A DNA stretch of 64,000 nucleotides from Thiorhodovibrio winogradskyi (GCF_036208045.1 NZ_CP121472.1:1809531-1873530); one strand, 5' to 3'; positions 51,501 to 64,000 are shown, counted from the stretch's first letter. Notes: generated by a model not told the origin, from the letters alone. Numbers and translations: made by a program.

Positions 51501-52723
51501 AAATGGAACTCGAGCGGGTGCGCAAGGATCTCGATGACCAACTGCGCATCATGGAGAAAGACACCTTCAACCGTATCGAGAAAATGCTCATCGGCAAGGT
51601 GGCCGATGGCGGTCCGGGCGGGCTGAAGGCTGGGGCCAAGATCACCAAGAGCTATCTTGCCGAGATCACTACCGGCCAAAAGCGCGACAAGTGGCTGGAG
51701 ATCCGTCTGCGCAGCGAGGAGTCGGCCAGTCAGCTTGAGGCCGTCGCCAAGCAGATCAAGGAACAGCGCGAGGCCTTCCGCGAGCGCTTCGAGGTCAAGA
51801 AGCAGAAGATTACCCAGGGCGACGATCTGGCCCCTGGTGTGCTCAAGTTGGTCAAGGTCTATGTGGCGGTTAAACGGCGCATTCAACCCGGCGACAAAAT
51901 GGCTGGGCGTCACGGCAACAAGGGTGTGATCTCGCGCGTGGTGCCGGTGGAGGACATGCCCTTTAGCGCCGATGGGGAACCGGTTGATATCGTGCTTAAT
52001 CCTCTTGGCGTGCCCTCGCGCATGAATGTCGGTCAGGTGCTCGAAACCCACCTCGGTTGGGCCGCCAAGGGGTTGGGGCATCGGATCGGGGCCATGCTGC
52101 AAGCCGGGACCGAGGTTGCTGAATTGCGCGATTTCCTTGATAAGGTCTACAACAGCAGTGGACGGCGCGAGTCGCTGGACGAACTCTCCGACGAGGAAAT
52201 CCTGGAATTGGCGCGCAACCTGCAGGGCGGCGTACCTCTGGCAACGCCGGTGTTCGACGGTGCCGACGAAGAGGAAATCCGCGCCATGCTGCGCCTAGCC
52301 AACCTGTCTGAAAGCGGCCAGACGCAACTCTTCGATGGGCGCACCGGGGATGCTTTCGAGCGCCCAGTCACCGTGGGTTACATGTATATGCTCAAGCTCA
52401 ACCATCTGGTCGATGACAAGATGCACGCGCGCTCGACCGGGCCCTACAGTCTGGTCACGCAGCAGCCGCTTGGGGGCAAGGCGCAGTTTGGCGGTCAGCG
52501 TTTTGGCGAGATGGAGGTGTGGGCACTCGAAGCCTATGGCGCGGCCTACACCCTGCAGGAGATGCTGACCGTGAAGTCGGACGATGTGAATGGCCGCACC
52601 AAGATGTACAAAAATATCGTCGACGGAGACCATCGGATGGAGGCAGGCATGCCGGAATCCTTCAACGTGCTGGTGAAGGAGATTCGTTCGCTAGCCATCA
52701 ACGTCGAACTCGAGCAGGACTAA
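48572..52723 (+). CDS. rpoB: RNA polymerase beta subunit
   Basis: A 1383-residue beta subunit. It starts [19 protein letters not shown] and has [20 protein letters not shown]. The rifampicin region (about 535-560) contains [20 protein letters not shown] followed by VSALGPGGL; this is the sensitive type. Later blocks include [36 protein letters not shown] and [20 protein letters not shown]. Length is about 40 residues above E. coli (1342), within the usual range. GAGGGAAGG precedes the ATG. It is followed by rpoC after 127 bp. Confidence 0.98.
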   Translation: MAYMFTEKKRIRKDFGKRPIILDVPFLLATQIESYRDFLQIDQGPDERADVGLHAAFRSVLPIESYSGNAVLEYVRYRLGEPAFDVRECHLRGATYAAPLRVLLRLVIYDKDAPAGTKVVKDIREQEVYMGDLPLMTETGTFIINGTERVIVSQLHRSPGVFFDHDKGKTHSSGKLLFSARVIPYRGSWLDFEFDPKDNVYVRIDRRRKLPATVLLRALGYTADDILDLFFETDCFHLGEQVEFDLVPERLRGETVNFEVKIDDQVLVEPGRRVTARHIRELQKAGVDRLIVPEDFLIGRTLSRTQIDVESGEIIAEANTEITPELLELLREKGISEVETLFVNDLDHGPYMSETLRIDTTRNELEAQVEIYRMMRPGEPPTKEAAQNLFHNLFFTPDRYDLSAVGRMKFNRRLGREATEGAGVLYDGRYFGQRGDDFARQLHGEHGETSDIVDALRVLVELRNGRGTVDDIDHLGNRRIRCVGEMAENQFRVGLVRVERAVKERLSLAESEGLMPQELINAKPVSAAIKEFFGSSQLSQFMDQNNPLSEVTHKRRVSALGPGGLARERAGFEVRDVHPTHYGRVCPIETPEGPNIGLINSLAVYARTNEYGFLETPYRKVENGRVTYQIDHLSAIEEGNYVIAQANATLDEDGQLTDALVSCRHMNEFTMKAPEEVQYMDVSPRQIVSVAASLIPFLEHDDANRALMGSNMQRQAVPTLRAEKPLVGTGMERVVAKDSGVVVWARRGGVVDSVDAARIVVRVNDDETEAGEPGVDIYNLTKYTRSNQNTCINQRPLARPGDQVVRGDVLADGPSTDMGELALGQNFRVAFMPWNGYNFEDSILISERVVQEDRFTSIHIEELTCLARDTKLGPEEISGDIPNVGEAALARLDESGIVYIGAEVRDGDILVGKVTPKGETQLTPEEKLLRAIFGEKASDVKDTSLRLPSGMSGTVVDVQVFTRDGVEKDKRALQIEEMELERVRKDLDDQLRIMEKDTFNRIEKMLIGKVADGGPGGLKAGAKITKSYLAEITTGQKRDKWLEIRLRSEESASQLEAVAKQIKEQREAFRERFEVKKQKITQGDDLAPGVLKLVKVYVAVKRRIQPGDKMAGRHGNKGVISRVVPVEDMPFSADGEPVDIVLNPLGVPSRMNVGQVLETHLGWAAKGLGHRIGAMLQAGTEVAELRDFLDKVYNSSGRRESLDELSDEEILELARNLQGGVPLATPVFDGADEEEIRAMLRLANLSESGQTQLFDGRTGDAFERPVTVGYMYMLKLNHLVDDKMHARSTGPYSLVTQQPLGGKAQFGGQRFGEMEVWALEAYGAAYTLQEMLTVKSDDVNGRTKMYKNIVDGDHRMEAGMPESFNVLVKEIRSLAINVELEQD

Positions 52724-52850
52724 AGGGCAACCTGAGGGGCGACTGGGACCCGGCTGGGACCGCCCAGCAACGCGCGCTTCGGGTCGTGGCGGCTGTCTTC
52801 AGTCGCTCGGCCAGGGGACGACCGGATTATCGTATTTGGGAGGTAAGGTC

Positions 52851-55800
52851 TTGAAAGATCTACTGAGAGTCATCAAGCAGCAGGGTCAGGCGCTGGAGTT
52901 CGACGCGATCAAAATCGGCTTGGCATCGCCGGATATGATCCGTTCCTGGTCCTTCGGCGAGGTCAAGAAGCCGGAGACCATTAACTATCGGACTTTCAAG
53001 CCCGAGCGCGAAGGCCTGTTCTGCGCAAAGATCTTTGGCCCGGTCAGTGACTACGAGTGCCTGTGCGGCAAATACAAGCGGCTCAAGCATCGCGGGGTGG
53101 TGTGTGAAAAGTGCGGGGTGGAGGTCACCCTGGCCAAAGTTCGCCGCGAACGCATGGGCCATATTGATCTGGCCAGCCCGGTGGCGCATATCTGGTTCCT
53201 CAAGTCGCTGCCCTCGCGTATCGGTCTGCTGCTGGATATGACGCTGCGCGATATCGAGCGAGTCCTGTATTTCGAGTCCTTCGTGGTCATCGACCCCGGC
53301 ATGACCGACCTCACGCGCTATCAACTGCTGACCGATGAGCAGTACCTCGAGGCACTCGAGGCCAATGGCGATGAGTTCGATGCCCGCATGGGTGCCGAGG
53401 CGGTCTATGAGCTGCTGCGTACCATCGACCTGGATGGCGACGTGCTGCGCATGCGCGAGGAGATGGAGCAGACCAACTCCGAGACCAAAATCAAGAAGCT
53501 GACCAAGCGCCTGAAGTTGATTGAGTCGCTCAAGGCGTCGGGCAATCGCCCCGAATGGATGATTCTGACCGTGCTGCCGGTGCTGCCACCCGAGTTGCGC
53601 CCGCTGGTGCCCCTGGATGGCGGGCGCTTTGCCACCTCCGATCTCAATGATCTCTACCGCCGCGTCATCAATCGCAATAACCGGCTCAAGCGGCTGCTCG
53701 ATCTGATCGCGCCCGACATTATCGTGCGCAATGAAAAGCGCATGCTGCAGGAGTCGGTCGACGCCTTGCTGGATAACGGCCGGCGCGGGCGTGCCATCAC
53801 AGGCACCAACAAGCGCCCGCTCAAGTCACTTGCCGACATGATCAAGGGCAAGCAGGGGCGCTTCCGGCAGAATCTGCTCGGCAAGCGCGTCGACTACTCG
53901 GGTCGCTCGGTCATCGTGGTCGGCCCGACGTTGCGCCTGCATCAGTGCGGTCTGCCCAAGCGCATGGCGCTGGAGTTGTTCAAGCCTTTTATTTTCAGCA
54001 AGCTGCAATTGCGTGGTTTGGCCGCGACCATCAAGGCCGCGAAGAAAATGGTCGAACGCGGCACTCCCGAGGTGTGGGACATCCTCGAGGAAGTCATCCG
54101 CCAGCATCCGGTGATGCTCAACCGCGCGCCCACCCTGCATCGCCTAGGTATCCAGGCATTCGAGCCGGTATTGATCGAAGGCAAGGCCATCCAGCTGCAT
54201 CCGCTGGTGTGCACCGCCTTTAATGCCGACTTCGACGGTGACCAGATGGCCGTGCATGTGCCCTTGTCGCTGGAGGCCCAGCTTGAGGCACGCGCGCTGA
54301 TGATGGCCTCGAACAACATCCTCTCGCCAGCCAATGGCGAGCCCATCATCGTGCCCTCGCAGGACGTGGTGTTGGGGCTTTACTACATGACTCGCGAGCG
54401 CGTCAATGCCAAGGGCGAGGGTCTGAAACTCTCCGGGCTGGTGGAAGCAAGGCGCGCCTACGAGACTGGCGCGGCGGATCTGCATGCGCGAGTCAAGGTG
54501 CGTATTCGCGAGGTGATCCGCGAAGTCGATGGCAGCGCGCGAGAAAATATCGGCCTGCGTGATACCACAATCGGTCGGGCAATGGTTTGGGAAATTGTCC
54601 CCGAGGGTCTGCCCTATGACCTGGTCAACCAGAACCTGGGAAAAAAGCAGATCTCGCGCCTGATCAACCGTTGCTACCGGGTGCTGGGGCTCAAGGATAC
54701 CGTGGTCTTTGCCGACCAGATCATGTATCTCGGCTTTCGCATGGCGACCCGTGCCGGTGTGTCCATCGGGCTTGATGACATGGAAGTGCCGGAGGAAAAG
54801 CCGGACATCCTTGCCGCCGCCGAGACCCAGGTCAGGGAGATCGAGGATCAGTACGCATCGGGTCTGGTGACCAATGGCGAGCGCTACAACAAAGTGGTCG
54901 ATATCTGGTCGCACACCAACGAGCAGGTCGCCAAATCCATGATGCGCAAGCTCGGTAAGGATAAGGTGGTCGATGCCGAAGGCAAGGAGACCGAGCAGGA
55001 TTCCTTCAATTCCATTTACATGATGGCCGACTCGGGTGCGCGTGGTTCGGCGGCCCAGATTCGCCAGCTTGCTGGCATGCGTGGCCTGATGGCCAAGCCA
55101 GACGGCTCGATTATCGAAACCCCCATTACCGCGAATTTCCGCGAGGGGTTGAACGTCATCCAGTACTTTATCTCCACCCATGGCGCACGCAAGGGTCTAG
55201 CCGACACCGCGCTCAAGACCGCGAACTCGGGTTATCTCACCCGGCGTCTGGTCGATGTGGCCCAGGATATGGTGGTGTTGGAAGAAGACTGCGGCACCGA
55301 CAAGGGGCTCAGCATGACGCCCATCATCGAGGGCGGCGACGTGGTCGAACCCCTGCGCGAGCGAATCCTCGGGCGCGTGGCCGCGGCCGATGTGCTCCAG
55401 CCCGGTAGCGATGAAGTTCTGTGCGAGGCCGGAACTCTGCTCGATGAGGGCTGGGTGGAACGCCTGGAGATCGAAGGCGTCGATCAAGTCTTGGTGCGCT
55501 CGGCCATTACCTGTCAGGCGCGCTTGGGTGTCTGTGCCCAGTGCTACGGGCGCGATCTGGCGCGCGGGCATCGCGTCAATCAGGGCGAGGCGGTTGGGGT
55601 CATCGCCGCGCAGTCGATCGGCGAGCCTGGTACGCAGTTGACCATGCGGACGTTCCACATTGGTGGCGCGGCTTCACGGGCAGCGGCGGTCAGCGCGGTG
55701 CAGGTCAAATCCTCTGGGTCGATCCGCCTGCACAACATCAAGACGGTCCAGCATCATAGTGGCAACCTGGTGGCGGTATCGCGTTCGGGTGAATTGACGG

Positions 55801-57071
55801 TGCTTGATGCCAAGGGCCTAGAGAAAGAACGCTATAAAATCCCCTATGGCGCCACGGTGCGGGTCAATGACGGCGATACGGTAGAAGGTGGTCAGACGGT
55901 TGCGACCTGGGATCCGCATACCCACCCGGTGGTCACCGAGGTGGCCGGTCGCCTGAGGTTCGAGGATTTTGTCGATGGCGTGACCGTGCAGTCGCAGGTT
56001 GACGAGCAGACGGGTCTGACCTCCATGGTCGTGATCGATCCCAAGCAACGACCGAGTTTAGGGAAGGACTTGCGTCCCATGGTCATGTTGCTTGGCGAGG
56101 GTGGCGAGGAACTCAAGATTGCCGGTACCGATCTACCCGCACGCTACTATCTGCCCTCTGGGGCCATCGTCAGCGTCACGGATGCCGCGGATGTCGCGGT
56201 TGGCGACATTCTTGCGCGTATTCCGCAGGAGTCGTCAAAAACGCGCGATATTACCGGCGGGTTGCCGCGCGTGGCGGATTTGTTCGAGGCGCGCAAGCCC
56301 AAGGATCAGGCGCTCATGGCCCAGGCCACCGGCACCGTCAGCTTCGGTAAGGATACCAAGGGCAAGCAGCGACTGGTGATCACCACCGATGATGGCGAGA
56401 CGGTTGAGGAACTGATCCCGAAATGGCGCCACGTCAATGTGTTCGAGGGCGAACGCGTGGAGAGGGGCGAGGTCATCTCCGAAGGCGAGATGAACTCCCA
56501 TGATATCCTGCGGCTCAAGGGGGTGACCGCGCTGGCGGAGTACCTGGTCAAAGAGATCCAGGATGTTTATCGCCTGCAGGGTGTGCGCATCAATGACAAG
56601 CACATCGAGGTGATCGTGCGCCAGATGCTGCGTAAGGTCAACATTCTTAATCCTGGTGACACCAAATTGCTGCGTGGGGAACAAGTCGACTACGCGACGC
56701 TTGCGGCAGAGAATGCTCGTGCCGAGGAGGAAGGCAAGCATCCGGCGCTCTATGAGCCGTTGCTACTTGGCATCACCAAGGCATCATTGGCGACCGAGTC
56801 CTTTATTTCCGCGGCATCCTTCCAGGAGACTACCCGGGTGCTGACCGAGGCCGCGGTGCGAGGTTCCAACGACAGCCTGACGGGGCTGAAGGAGAACGTA
56901 ATCGTTGGACGTCTGATTCCAGCCGGCACAGGTTTGGCCTATCACAGCGAACGCCGTCGCAGGCGCGCCGCTGAAATGGCTGGACTGGGCGAGCAGGAAG
57001 GAGCAGAGGGCGTCAACGACGAGGTCGAGCAGCGGTTAAAAGAAGAGCTCAATGCATCGGCTGGCGACTAG
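52851..57071 (+). CDS. rpoC: RNA polymerase beta-prime subunit
   Basis: A 1406-residue catalytic subunit. The start is TTG 52851, marked by GGGAGGT 6 nt upstream and by the family start [10 protein letters not shown]; an upstream in-frame TTG at 52836 lies before the ribosome site. The first zinc site is [20 protein letters not shown], and the catalytic magnesium loop NADFDGD occupies residues 458-464, the same numbers as in E. coli. The second zinc site lies in DCGTDKG and [13 protein letters not shown]. Length equals E. coli (1407). A hairpin follows 41 bp after the stop. Confidence 0.98.
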   Translation: MKDLLRVIKQQGQALEFDAIKIGLASPDMIRSWSFGEVKKPETINYRTFKPEREGLFCAKIFGPVSDYECLCGKYKRLKHRGVVCEKCGVEVTLAKVRRERMGHIDLASPVAHIWFLKSLPSRIGLLLDMTLRDIERVLYFESFVVIDPGMTDLTRYQLLTDEQYLEALEANGDEFDARMGAEAVYELLRTIDLDGDVLRMREEMEQTNSETKIKKLTKRLKLIESLKASGNRPEWMILTVLPVLPPELRPLVPLDGGRFATSDLNDLYRRVINRNNRLKRLLDLIAPDIIVRNEKRMLQESVDALLDNGRRGRAITGTNKRPLKSLADMIKGKQGRFRQNLLGKRVDYSGRSVIVVGPTLRLHQCGLPKRMALELFKPFIFSKLQLRGLAATIKAAKKMVERGTPEVWDILEEVIRQHPVMLNRAPTLHRLGIQAFEPVLIEGKAIQLHPLVCTAFNADFDGDQMAVHVPLSLEAQLEARALMMASNNILSPANGEPIIVPSQDVVLGLYYMTRERVNAKGEGLKLSGLVEARRAYETGAADLHARVKVRIREVIREVDGSARENIGLRDTTIGRAMVWEIVPEGLPYDLVNQNLGKKQISRLINRCYRVLGLKDTVVFADQIMYLGFRMATRAGVSIGLDDMEVPEEKPDILAAAETQVREIEDQYASGLVTNGERYNKVVDIWSHTNEQVAKSMMRKLGKDKVVDAEGKETEQDSFNSIYMMADSGARGSAAQIRQLAGMRGLMAKPDGSIIETPITANFREGLNVIQYFISTHGARKGLADTALKTANSGYLTRRLVDVAQDMVVLEEDCGTDKGLSMTPIIEGGDVVEPLRERILGRVAAADVLQPGSDEVLCEAGTLLDEGWVERLEIEGVDQVLVRSAITCQARLGVCAQCYGRDLARGHRVNQGEAVGVIAAQSIGEPGTQLTMRTFHIGGAASRAAAVSAVQVKSSGSIRLHNIKTVQHHSGNLVAVSRSGELTVLDAKGLEKERYKIPYGATVRVNDGDTVEGGQTVATWDPHTHPVVTEVAGRLRFEDFVDGVTVQSQVDEQTGLTSMVVIDPKQRPSLGKDLRPMVMLLGEGGEELKIAGTDLPARYYLPSGAIVSVTDAADVAVGDILARIPQESSKTRDITGGLPRVADLFEARKPKDQALMAQATGTVSFGKDTKGKQRLVITTDDGETVEELIPKWRHVNVFEGERVERGEVISEGEMNSHDILRLKGVTALAEYLVKEIQDVYRLQGVRINDKHIEVIVRQMLRKVNILNPGDTKLLRGEQVDYATLAAENARAEEEGKHPALYEPLLLGITKASLATESFISAASFQETTRVLTEAAVRGSNDSLTGLKENVIVGRLIPAGTGLAYHSERRRRRAAEMAGLGEQEGAEGVNDEVEQRLKEELNASAGD

Positions 57072-57111
57072 TGTCAGTTCAGGCCTGATGGTTCGATTGG
57101 GTTGAGTCAGA

Positions 57112-57140
57112 GCGAGCCTTGGGTAACCGCCAAGGCTCGC
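57112..57140 (+). terminator. Candidate rpoC terminator hairpin
   Basis: GCGAGCCTTG (57112-57121) and CAAGGCTCGC (57131-57140) form a perfect 10-bp stem with a 9-nt loop. No T tract follows directly, so it may be a weak or Rho-assisted end of the rpoBC transcript. It is host sequence, outside the insertion element that begins at 57197. Confidence 0.6.
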
Positions 57141-57186
57141 GGCGCTTGGAGTTTAGTGGAGTGTTGGACCCAAGCGGCCAATGTCA

Positions 57187-57196
57187 TCGGATCGCA
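57187..57196. repeat. Left 10-bp target-site duplication of the ISAs1-family element
   Basis: TCGGATCGCA at 57187-57196 is repeated exactly at 59117-59126. The two copies flank the element directly. ISAs1-family elements are known to duplicate 8-10 bp. Confidence 0.85.
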
Positions 57197-57211
57197 CACG
57201 GCAAATCCGTT

Positions 57212-58992
57212 CTAACCAACAGGCGCGACACGGGCAGCGCGGGGCATTGAGTTTGCCGTCATGCCCAGATAATCGAAGACACGGCGGACTTTGCGCGCGA
57301 GCTTCTCGATGGTGGCTGCCACGGAATCCTTGGATTTCGTTTTGATCAGACCGGCGGCAAACCGGCGCAGTCGGGTGATGTTTTCTGGTCCATGGCCGGT
57401 GCGGATGGTGCAGCGATCCTCATCCCAGTTCCAGTCGAGGATCCAGTGATGGGCTTCAACGCCCCAGTGCCCACGGTTGAAGGCGAGCAGGCGCTTAGGG
57501 CTTGCACTCTCAGGGGTATGATCCGTGACGCCGAAGACTGTCTCGACGGAGGTCTTGTCGGTTTTTTTCTCAGTGGTGGTGCGCTCAATGGCGAAGACCT
57601 GCCCGACATGGGGGAAATCGAGATAGTTGTTCAGCGCCGTGGAGGTCCAAATCGCGCGGCTTTCGATACGCCCATGCGCAAGGTCCGATGACTCGCGAAA
57701 ATCCGGCTCGCCCCGCGCCTGGAAAAGCAGGCGGATGTCGGCAACCAGCGTGGGCTGATTCTCTTTGGCGATAAAGACGTAATGCGCGCCCCGTTCGATG
57801 AGATACTCAGCGAGCGAGCGCTGGGTGAGCAGGGCGTCGGCGGTGAGGGTCTTGTCAGTGAGGTCGAGGGAGTCGAGCACCGGGATGGCCATCCCGATCT
57901 CGTTGGTTTGCTTCAGTTCATCACTGCCATTGACAGGCAAAGCACCGACTTTTTTTGGGTGTGACAGACCTTGGAGTCATGTCCAACGACACCGAGGATG
58001 TGGGTCTGGCGTCCCTCGGCGTCGATGGCATTGCACATCGTCTTGCCATCAATGGCCAGGCCCTCGTCCTCGGCGCCCATCTGCGCATTCCAGCCCTGCA
58101 GCGCCCCATCAAGGGCGTCGGGATCGACCCGGGTGAGGACATCGCGGATGCGCGTGCGGCTGGGCACCTCATAGCGACCGTTGCGATAACGGCAACCAAA
58201 GCGCGCCCGGGCCGCCTGGCTGGGATCCTTCGCCCAAGCGGCGATGGCCTTATAACCACGCGCCCCGCACAGCACCGCCGCGGCGGAGATCGCAAGAACC
58301 ACCGGCAAGGGATGACGCCGGCCTTGGCCGCGACGCGGATCAGGGACATCGGCAAAGAACGCAGGAAGCGAACGCATCTGTTGTGCGGAGATCATGAGTT
58401 TTGGGGCTCCATAGCGATACTGGGAATCGAGTCTTGGGTCGGACAAGCGTGCTTGGACCTGCCCGATCAAGGGGCGGACAAACACCCGCTTGGCGCCATC
58501 GGGCTGCTGGCTGTAGCCGGCGCGCGTGCGTCGGTACCCGCGCGTCTGCCCGACCTCCAGCCAGTTGGCCGCGCGATAGCAGGTGCCGGTAAAGCGGCGC
58601 GGATCGACGAAGGTCTCCAGCAACCACAGCGGATAACCGAAGCGGGTCTGCCAATCAGTGCTGACCTGGCGCTCGCACAGCGACAGCACCTTGGAGGCGA
58701 GATTGGGCACATGCCACTGGGGCAGAATGAGAAAGCGGGCGTTGTTGGCGATCAGATGCAGGCGGTCGAACTGGTAGCGGCGATCCCAGCCGATCCACTG
58801 ATCGCGAGCCGCGCACTTCCAGGCCGCGGCGCTCAGCACCAGCAACGCCAACCACTGATCCCGCCAGATGGCGACATACCAGAGGGTGTGACCGATTTTT
58901 GCCGCCGCGCCCAGGTAGTGATACGCCTCGAGCAATGCTTTGAAGCGCGCCTCTTCATCTGGGGCGACCGCACGCAGGGTGATGTCGTGCAA
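57212..58992 (-). CDS. DruA-like (DUF4338) domain fused to ISAs1-family transposase, split by a -1 frameshift site
   Basis: The first frame (58992 to 57913, 359 residues, TTG start) has a DUF4338/DruA-like domain at about 1-170 (RDQWIGWDRRYQFDRLHLIA, NNARFLILPQWHVPNLASKV, LLETFVDPRRFTGTCYRAAN). The ISAs1 N-terminal domain (SLPAFFADVPDPRRGQGRRH, about 208-300) and the first catalytic aspartate, D315 in LAIDGKTM, follow. The second frame continues with the second aspartate (LTADALLTQRSLAEYL) and the glutamate region (HWGVEAHHWILDWNWDEDRC). The switch point is an A_AAA_AAG heptamer (57955-57949) in the correct zero frame at codon 348; a -1 slip would give about 593 residues. All DDE residues are thus present. 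It is either programmed frameshifting or loss of one A; I cannot decide from one copy. Confidence 0.85.
57949..57955 (-). promoter_or_regulatory. A_AAA_AAG slippery heptamer in the transposase
   Basis: On the coding strand the sequence is C-AA AAA AAG-TCG, so A_AAA_AAG sits exactly in zero frame. This is the heptamer used by E. coli dnaX for -1 frameshifting. The -1 frame opens the catalytic half of the transposase. A possible Shine-Dalgarno-like CCAAGG lies upstream at a dnaX-like distance; a downstream stem is weak (TGCC/GGCA). Confidence 0.6.
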
Positions 58993-59116
58993 GTTCAGGG
59001 GGCTGCCTCGTCAATCAACATAGGCAGGCAGTTTGAACGAGTCGGACGGAAATGTCCAGAATCGAGGGTAAATACTTCTACGGCTTGTCAATTAGGGCTA
59101 GCACGGTTTCGCCCTG

Positions 59117-59126
59117 TCGGATCGCA
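59117..59126. repeat. Right 10-bp target-site duplication
   Basis: TCGGATCGCA, identical to 57187-57196. It ends 9 bp before the -35 element of the str promoter. Confidence 0.85.
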
Positions 59127-59135
59127 ACGCAGGAG

Positions 59136-59164
59136 TTGACAGACCAAGAGTCCGATCTTATAAT
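59136..59164 (+). promoter_or_regulatory. Perfect consensus sigma-70 promoter of the str operon
   Basis: TTGACA at 59136-59141 and TATAAT at 59159-59164 are both exact consensus hexamers, with the optimal 17-bp spacer. Transcription should start near 59171 and run through rpsL-rpsG-fusA-tufA. The upstream insertion element ends only 9 bp plus the target duplication away, so any native UP element was displaced. Confidence 0.9.
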
Positions 59165-59982
<818 letters not shown>

Positions 59983-60116
59983 ATTAGGTGACATGCTTGC
60001 CCCATCGAATCAGCGAAAACTGAACCAGTTTTTTCCGCTAGCTTTCATTATGAAGTGCGCAGAGTCAGGAGTCCGATGCTCCGCGCCCGCGGCCTTGAAC
60101 CCGGAGTCATTTTCCA

Positions 60117-60587
60117 ATGCCTAGAAGACGCGTTGTTGCTCGTCGCCAGATACTGCCAGACCCCAAGCATGGTAGCGAGTTGCTTGCCAAGTTCATCAAT
60201 ATGGTGATGGAAGACGGCAAGAAATCGGTCGCGGAGCGCATTCTCTACGGCGCGCTTGACCAGGTCGCCACCAAAAAAGGCGGTGTACCTTTGGAATTGC
60301 TCGATCAGGCAATGGAAAACGTGCGCCCAGTGGTCGAGGTGAAATCCCGGCGGGTGGGTGGTGCCACTTATCAGGTGCCGATCGAAGTACGCCCGTCGCG
60401 CAGGAATACGCTGGCGATGCGTTGGTTGATCGACGCGGCACGCAAGCGTTCCGAGAAGTCCATGGCGCTGCGGTTGGCTGGTGAACTCATGGACGCCGCC
60501 GATGCGCGTGGTACTGCTGTGAAAAAGAAAGAAGATACGCATCGCATGGCGGAAGCCAATAAGGCCTTCTCTCACTACCGCTGGTAA
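60117..60587 (+). CDS. rpsG: Ribosomal protein S7
   Basis: A 156-residue uS7, primary binder of the 3' domain of 16S rRNA. It starts [20 protein letters not shown] and contains NPxxxR-like positions in [20 protein letters not shown], then [20 protein letters not shown]. Length equals the family. In E. coli S7 represses the operon by binding the rpsL-rpsG spacer, here about 134 bp, longer than the E. coli one. Confidence 0.97.
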   Translation: MPRRRVVARRQILPDPKHGSELLAKFINMVMEDGKKSVAERILYGALDQVATKKGGVPLELLDQAMENVRPVVEVKSRRVGGATYQVPIEVRPSRRNTLAMRWLIDAARKRSEKSMALRLAGELMDAADARGTAVKKKEDTHRMAEANKAFSHYRW

Positions 60588-60708
60588 TGATCGCTGGTCT
60601 AGTAGTCACCGCTTGCGATGGAACACTGATCACAGGGGGGCGTCGTGTCCCTCATCGATTTAATCAGCAAAGTCGCCTTTTTTAGAGACCCACAGGACGG
60701 AAATAGTC

Positions 60709-62799
60709 GTGGCACGCAGCACTCCAATTGATCGGTATCGGAATCTCGGCATCATGGCGCATATTGATGCTGGTAAGACCACTACCACCGAACGCATCCT
60801 GTTCTACACCGGTCTCTCGCACAAGATTGGCGAGGTGCATGATGGCGCCGCCACCATGGATTGGATGGAGCAAGAGCAGGAGCGCGGTATCACCATCACC
60901 TCCGCCGCCACGACCTGCTTCTGGCAGGGTATGGACAAACAATACCCAGAGCATCGTATCAACATCATTGATACGCCCGGGCACGTCGACTTTACCATAG
61001 AGGTAGAGCGCTCCCTGCGCGTCCTAGATGGTGCTTGCGCTGTTTTTTGTGCCGTGGGTGGTGTTGAGCCTCAGTCCGAGACTGTCTGGCGGCAGGCCGA
61101 CAAATACGGTGTGCCGCGGCTGGCGTTCGTGAACAAGATGGACCGCATGGGTGCCAATTTCCTTCGTGTGGTCGGTCAGATTAAAGATCGGCTAGGGGCC
61201 AAGGCCGTGCCTGTCCAGCTGCCCATAGGCGCGGAAGAACATTTCCTCGGTGTGGTCGATCTGCTCCGCATGAAAGCAATCCTATGGGATGACGAGAGCA
61301 AGGGGATGACCTACCAGCTTGAGGATGTCCCGGCGGATATGGCTGATCAGTGTGCCGAATGGCGGGAGACCTTGGTCGAGGCAGCCGCGGAAGCGAACGA
61401 CGAGATGATGGAAAAGTATCTCGAGGGTGGCGAGCTTTCTATCGACGAGATCAAGGCCGGGTTGCGTGCGCGTACCATCAACAACGAGGTTGTTCCGGTA
61501 CTTTGTGGTTCAGCATTCAAGAACAAGGGCGTGCAGGCCATGCTTGATGCTGTGATCGATTACATGCCGGCACCGCCTGATGTGGCGGCTATCCAGGGCG
61601 TTCTGGATAACGAGGAAACTGACACGCGCGTTTCGAAAGACGATGCCCCCTTCGCGGCGCTCGCGTTCAAGATTGCGACCGATCCCTATGTTGGTACCTT
61701 GACTTTTTTCCGTGTTTACTCAGGCGTGCTGAACTCTGGCGACACTGTCTTCAATCCGGTCAAGAGCAAGAAGGAACGGGTGGGACGTATTCTGCAGATG
61801 CACTCCAATGATCGTAAAGAAATCAAGGAAGTGCGCGCGGGCGACATTGCTGCTGCCGTTGGGCTCAAGGATGTGACGACAGGCGATACTCTTTGTGCGA
61901 TTGATAAACCAATCACGCTTGAGCGCATGGAGTTCCCCGAGCCCGTTATCTCGGTCGCGGTGGAGCCTAAGAGCAAGGCTGACCAGGAAAAAATGGGCAT
62001 TGCGCTGTCGAAGCTTGCCCAAGAGGATCCGTCATTCCGAGTCCGTTCCGACGAAGAATCCGGCCAGACAATCATCTCGGGCATGGGCGAACTCCACTTG
62101 GAGATTATCGTTGATCGCATGAAGCGCGAATTTGGCGTCGAGGCGAATGTTGGTGCCCCACAGGTCAGTTATCGCGAAACAATCCGCAAGACGGTCGAGC
62201 AGGAAACCAAGTTTGCACGCCAATCGGGTGGTCGTGGTCAGTATGGGCATGTCTACTTGCGCATTGAGCCGCAGGAGCCTGGTGCGGGTTATGAGTTCGT
62301 CAATGAGATCGTTGGCGGGGTTGTTCCCAAAGAATATATCCCCGCCGTAGATAAGGGGATACAGGAAGCCATGACCAACGGCATCCTCGCCGGATTCCCC
62401 ATGGTGGATATCAAAGTCAGCCTATATGACGGTTCCTACCATGAGGTCGACTCAAGCGAAATGGCCTTCAAGATCGCCGGTTCCATGGGGCTGAAGGAAG
62501 GCGCGGCAAAAGCCAAACCGGTTCTGCTTGAACCCATCATGAAGGTTGAGGTGGTCACACCCGAGGAAAATATGGGTGATGTCATGGGCGACATGAATTC
62601 TCGTCGCGGCATGATCCAGGGCATGGAAGACGCACCTTCCGGCAAGATTATTCGCGCCGAGGTGCCGTTGGCATCCATGTTCGGGTACGCCACCGACTTG
62701 CGCTCGGCCACTCAGGGACGGGCCACTTACAGCATGGAATTTAGTAAATATGCCGAGGTGCCCGCGAGCATTGCCGACGCTGTGGCGAAAAAGCAGTAA
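60709..62799 (+). CDS. fusA: Elongation factor G
   Basis: A 696-residue translocation GTPase. The GTP site shows [58 protein letters not shown] and [10 protein letters not shown]. Later domains contain [20 protein letters not shown], the tip loop [15 protein letters not shown], and the C-terminal [20 protein letters not shown]. The start is GTG 60709 with AGGACGG upstream. Length is near E. coli (704). Confidence 0.98.
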   Translation: MARSTPIDRYRNLGIMAHIDAGKTTTTERILFYTGLSHKIGEVHDGAATMDWMEQEQERGITITSAATTCFWQGMDKQYPEHRINIIDTPGHVDFTIEVERSLRVLDGACAVFCAVGGVEPQSETVWRQADKYGVPRLAFVNKMDRMGANFLRVVGQIKDRLGAKAVPVQLPIGAEEHFLGVVDLLRMKAILWDDESKGMTYQLEDVPADMADQCAEWRETLVEAAAEANDEMMEKYLEGGELSIDEIKAGLRARTINNEVVPVLCGSAFKNKGVQAMLDAVIDYMPAPPDVAAIQGVLDNEETDTRVSKDDAPFAALAFKIATDPYVGTLTFFRVYSGVLNSGDTVFNPVKSKKERVGRILQMHSNDRKEIKEVRAGDIAAAVGLKDVTTGDTLCAIDKPITLERMEFPEPVISVAVEPKSKADQEKMGIALSKLAQEDPSFRVRSDEESGQTIISGMGELHLEIIVDRMKREFGVEANVGAPQVSYRETIRKTVEQETKFARQSGGRGQYGHVYLRIEPQEPGAGYEFVNEIVGGVVPKEYIPAVDKGIQEAMTNGILAGFPMVDIKVSLYDGSYHEVDSSEMAFKIAGSMGLKEGAAKAKPVLLEPIMKVEVVTPEENMGDVMGDMNSRRGMIQGMEDAPSGKIIRAEVPLASMFGYATDLRSATQGRATYSMEFSKYAEVPASIADAVAKKQ

Positions 62800-62875
62800 A
62801 ACGCGCGCTATGTTCGTCAGTTTGCTTAAGGCGTATTCGCTTCATCTAATTAGCCAATTTTCAAGGTAGATCGCC

Positions 62876-64000
<1,125 letters not shown>

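Larger units (their letters stand above)
57197..59116 (-). mobile_element. Complete ISAs1-family element carrying a DruA-like/transposase fusion
   Basis: The 1920-bp element starts CACGGCAAATCCGTTCTAACC on the left (57197 on). Read inward on the complementary strand from 59116, the right end is CAGGGCGAAACCGTGCTAGC. These imperfect terminal inverted repeats agree at 16 of 21 positions. A perfect 10-bp direct repeat flanks both ends. The only gene is the minus-strand transposase, whose stop codon (57212-57214) lies inside the left terminal repeat. The intact target duplication points to a fairly recent insertion between rpoC and rpsL. Confidence 0.88.

Noticed and set aside
54144-55181. 345-residue minus-strand frame within rpoC
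   Set aside because: It is antisense to conserved rpoC coding sequence, including the NADFDGD region, and has no independent support.
57212-58992. Druantia defence system based on the DruA-like domain
   Set aside because: No druB-E-type genes are nearby, the domain is fused to a transposase, and the locus has insertion-element ends with a target duplication.
57955-59139. 394-residue plus-strand frame across the ISAs1-family element
   Set aside because: It is antisense to the transposase, runs through the element end and the target duplication, and shows no family motif.

Overview
The window reads as part of a gammaproteobacterial chromosome, most likely from a purple sulfur bacterium or close relative (Chromatiales). 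This rests on gene order and protein similarity recalled from knowledge of the families, not on a search. The right half is a classic core block: tRNA-Tyr/Gly/Thr-tufB-tRNA-Trp-secE-nusG-rplKAJL-rpoBC, then rpsL-rpsG-fusA-tufA. The left half mixes housekeeping operons with accessory genes, decayed transporters and an old insertion sequence.

Layout. 1-1421: the end of a DUF1269-type gene, then decayed remnants of an RND efflux pump, its membrane-fusion partner and possibly an MrpE antiporter subunit. 1480-4425: a DUF3611 membrane protein, a small membrane protein and the glutamate symporter gltS. 4475-5521: an IS1595-like element broken by several frameshifts. 5643-8315: a GIDE-type membrane protein with an EF-hand, a secreted YbjN protein and ssb. 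8474-13388: pbpC, an SLC13-type transporter with RCK_C domains and an unknown multi-pass membrane protein. 13446-16989: guaB-guaA-tadA. 17357-20365: a lipoprotein, a membrane protein and a DUF5610-like protein, followed by a five-copy 31-bp palindromic tandem repeat. 20544-27099: an xfp-glgP operon, then dksA-gluQ. 27373-30504: a CbbY-like phosphatase, an SCP2 protein, a FixJ-type regulator and moeB. 30519-34830: hemA-prfA-prmC plus two small conserved genes leading into moeB. 35058-40689: a TPR protein, ispE, tRNA-Gln, prs, rplY and pth. 40900-42249: ugd. 42460-64000: the translation/transcription core block.

The most notable object is a complete ISAs1-family element at 57197-59116, between rpoC and rpsL. 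It has imperfect 21-bp terminal inverted repeats and a perfect 10-bp target duplication. Its transposase is fused to an N-terminal DruA-like (DUF4338) domain. The reading frame is split exactly at a canonical A_AAA_AAG slippery heptamer, so it is either a programmed -1 frameshift gene or a single-base lesion. The element landed 9 bp upstream of a perfect sigma-70 promoter (TTGACA-N17-TATAAT) that serves the str operon.

A second window-wide pattern is a set of 12-16-bp tandem duplications, almost all intergenic and upstream of core genes (gltS, tRNA-Gln, tRNA-Thr, rpoB, rpsL). The two tuf genes differ at only 7 silent positions over 1125 nt, as expected from gene conversion.
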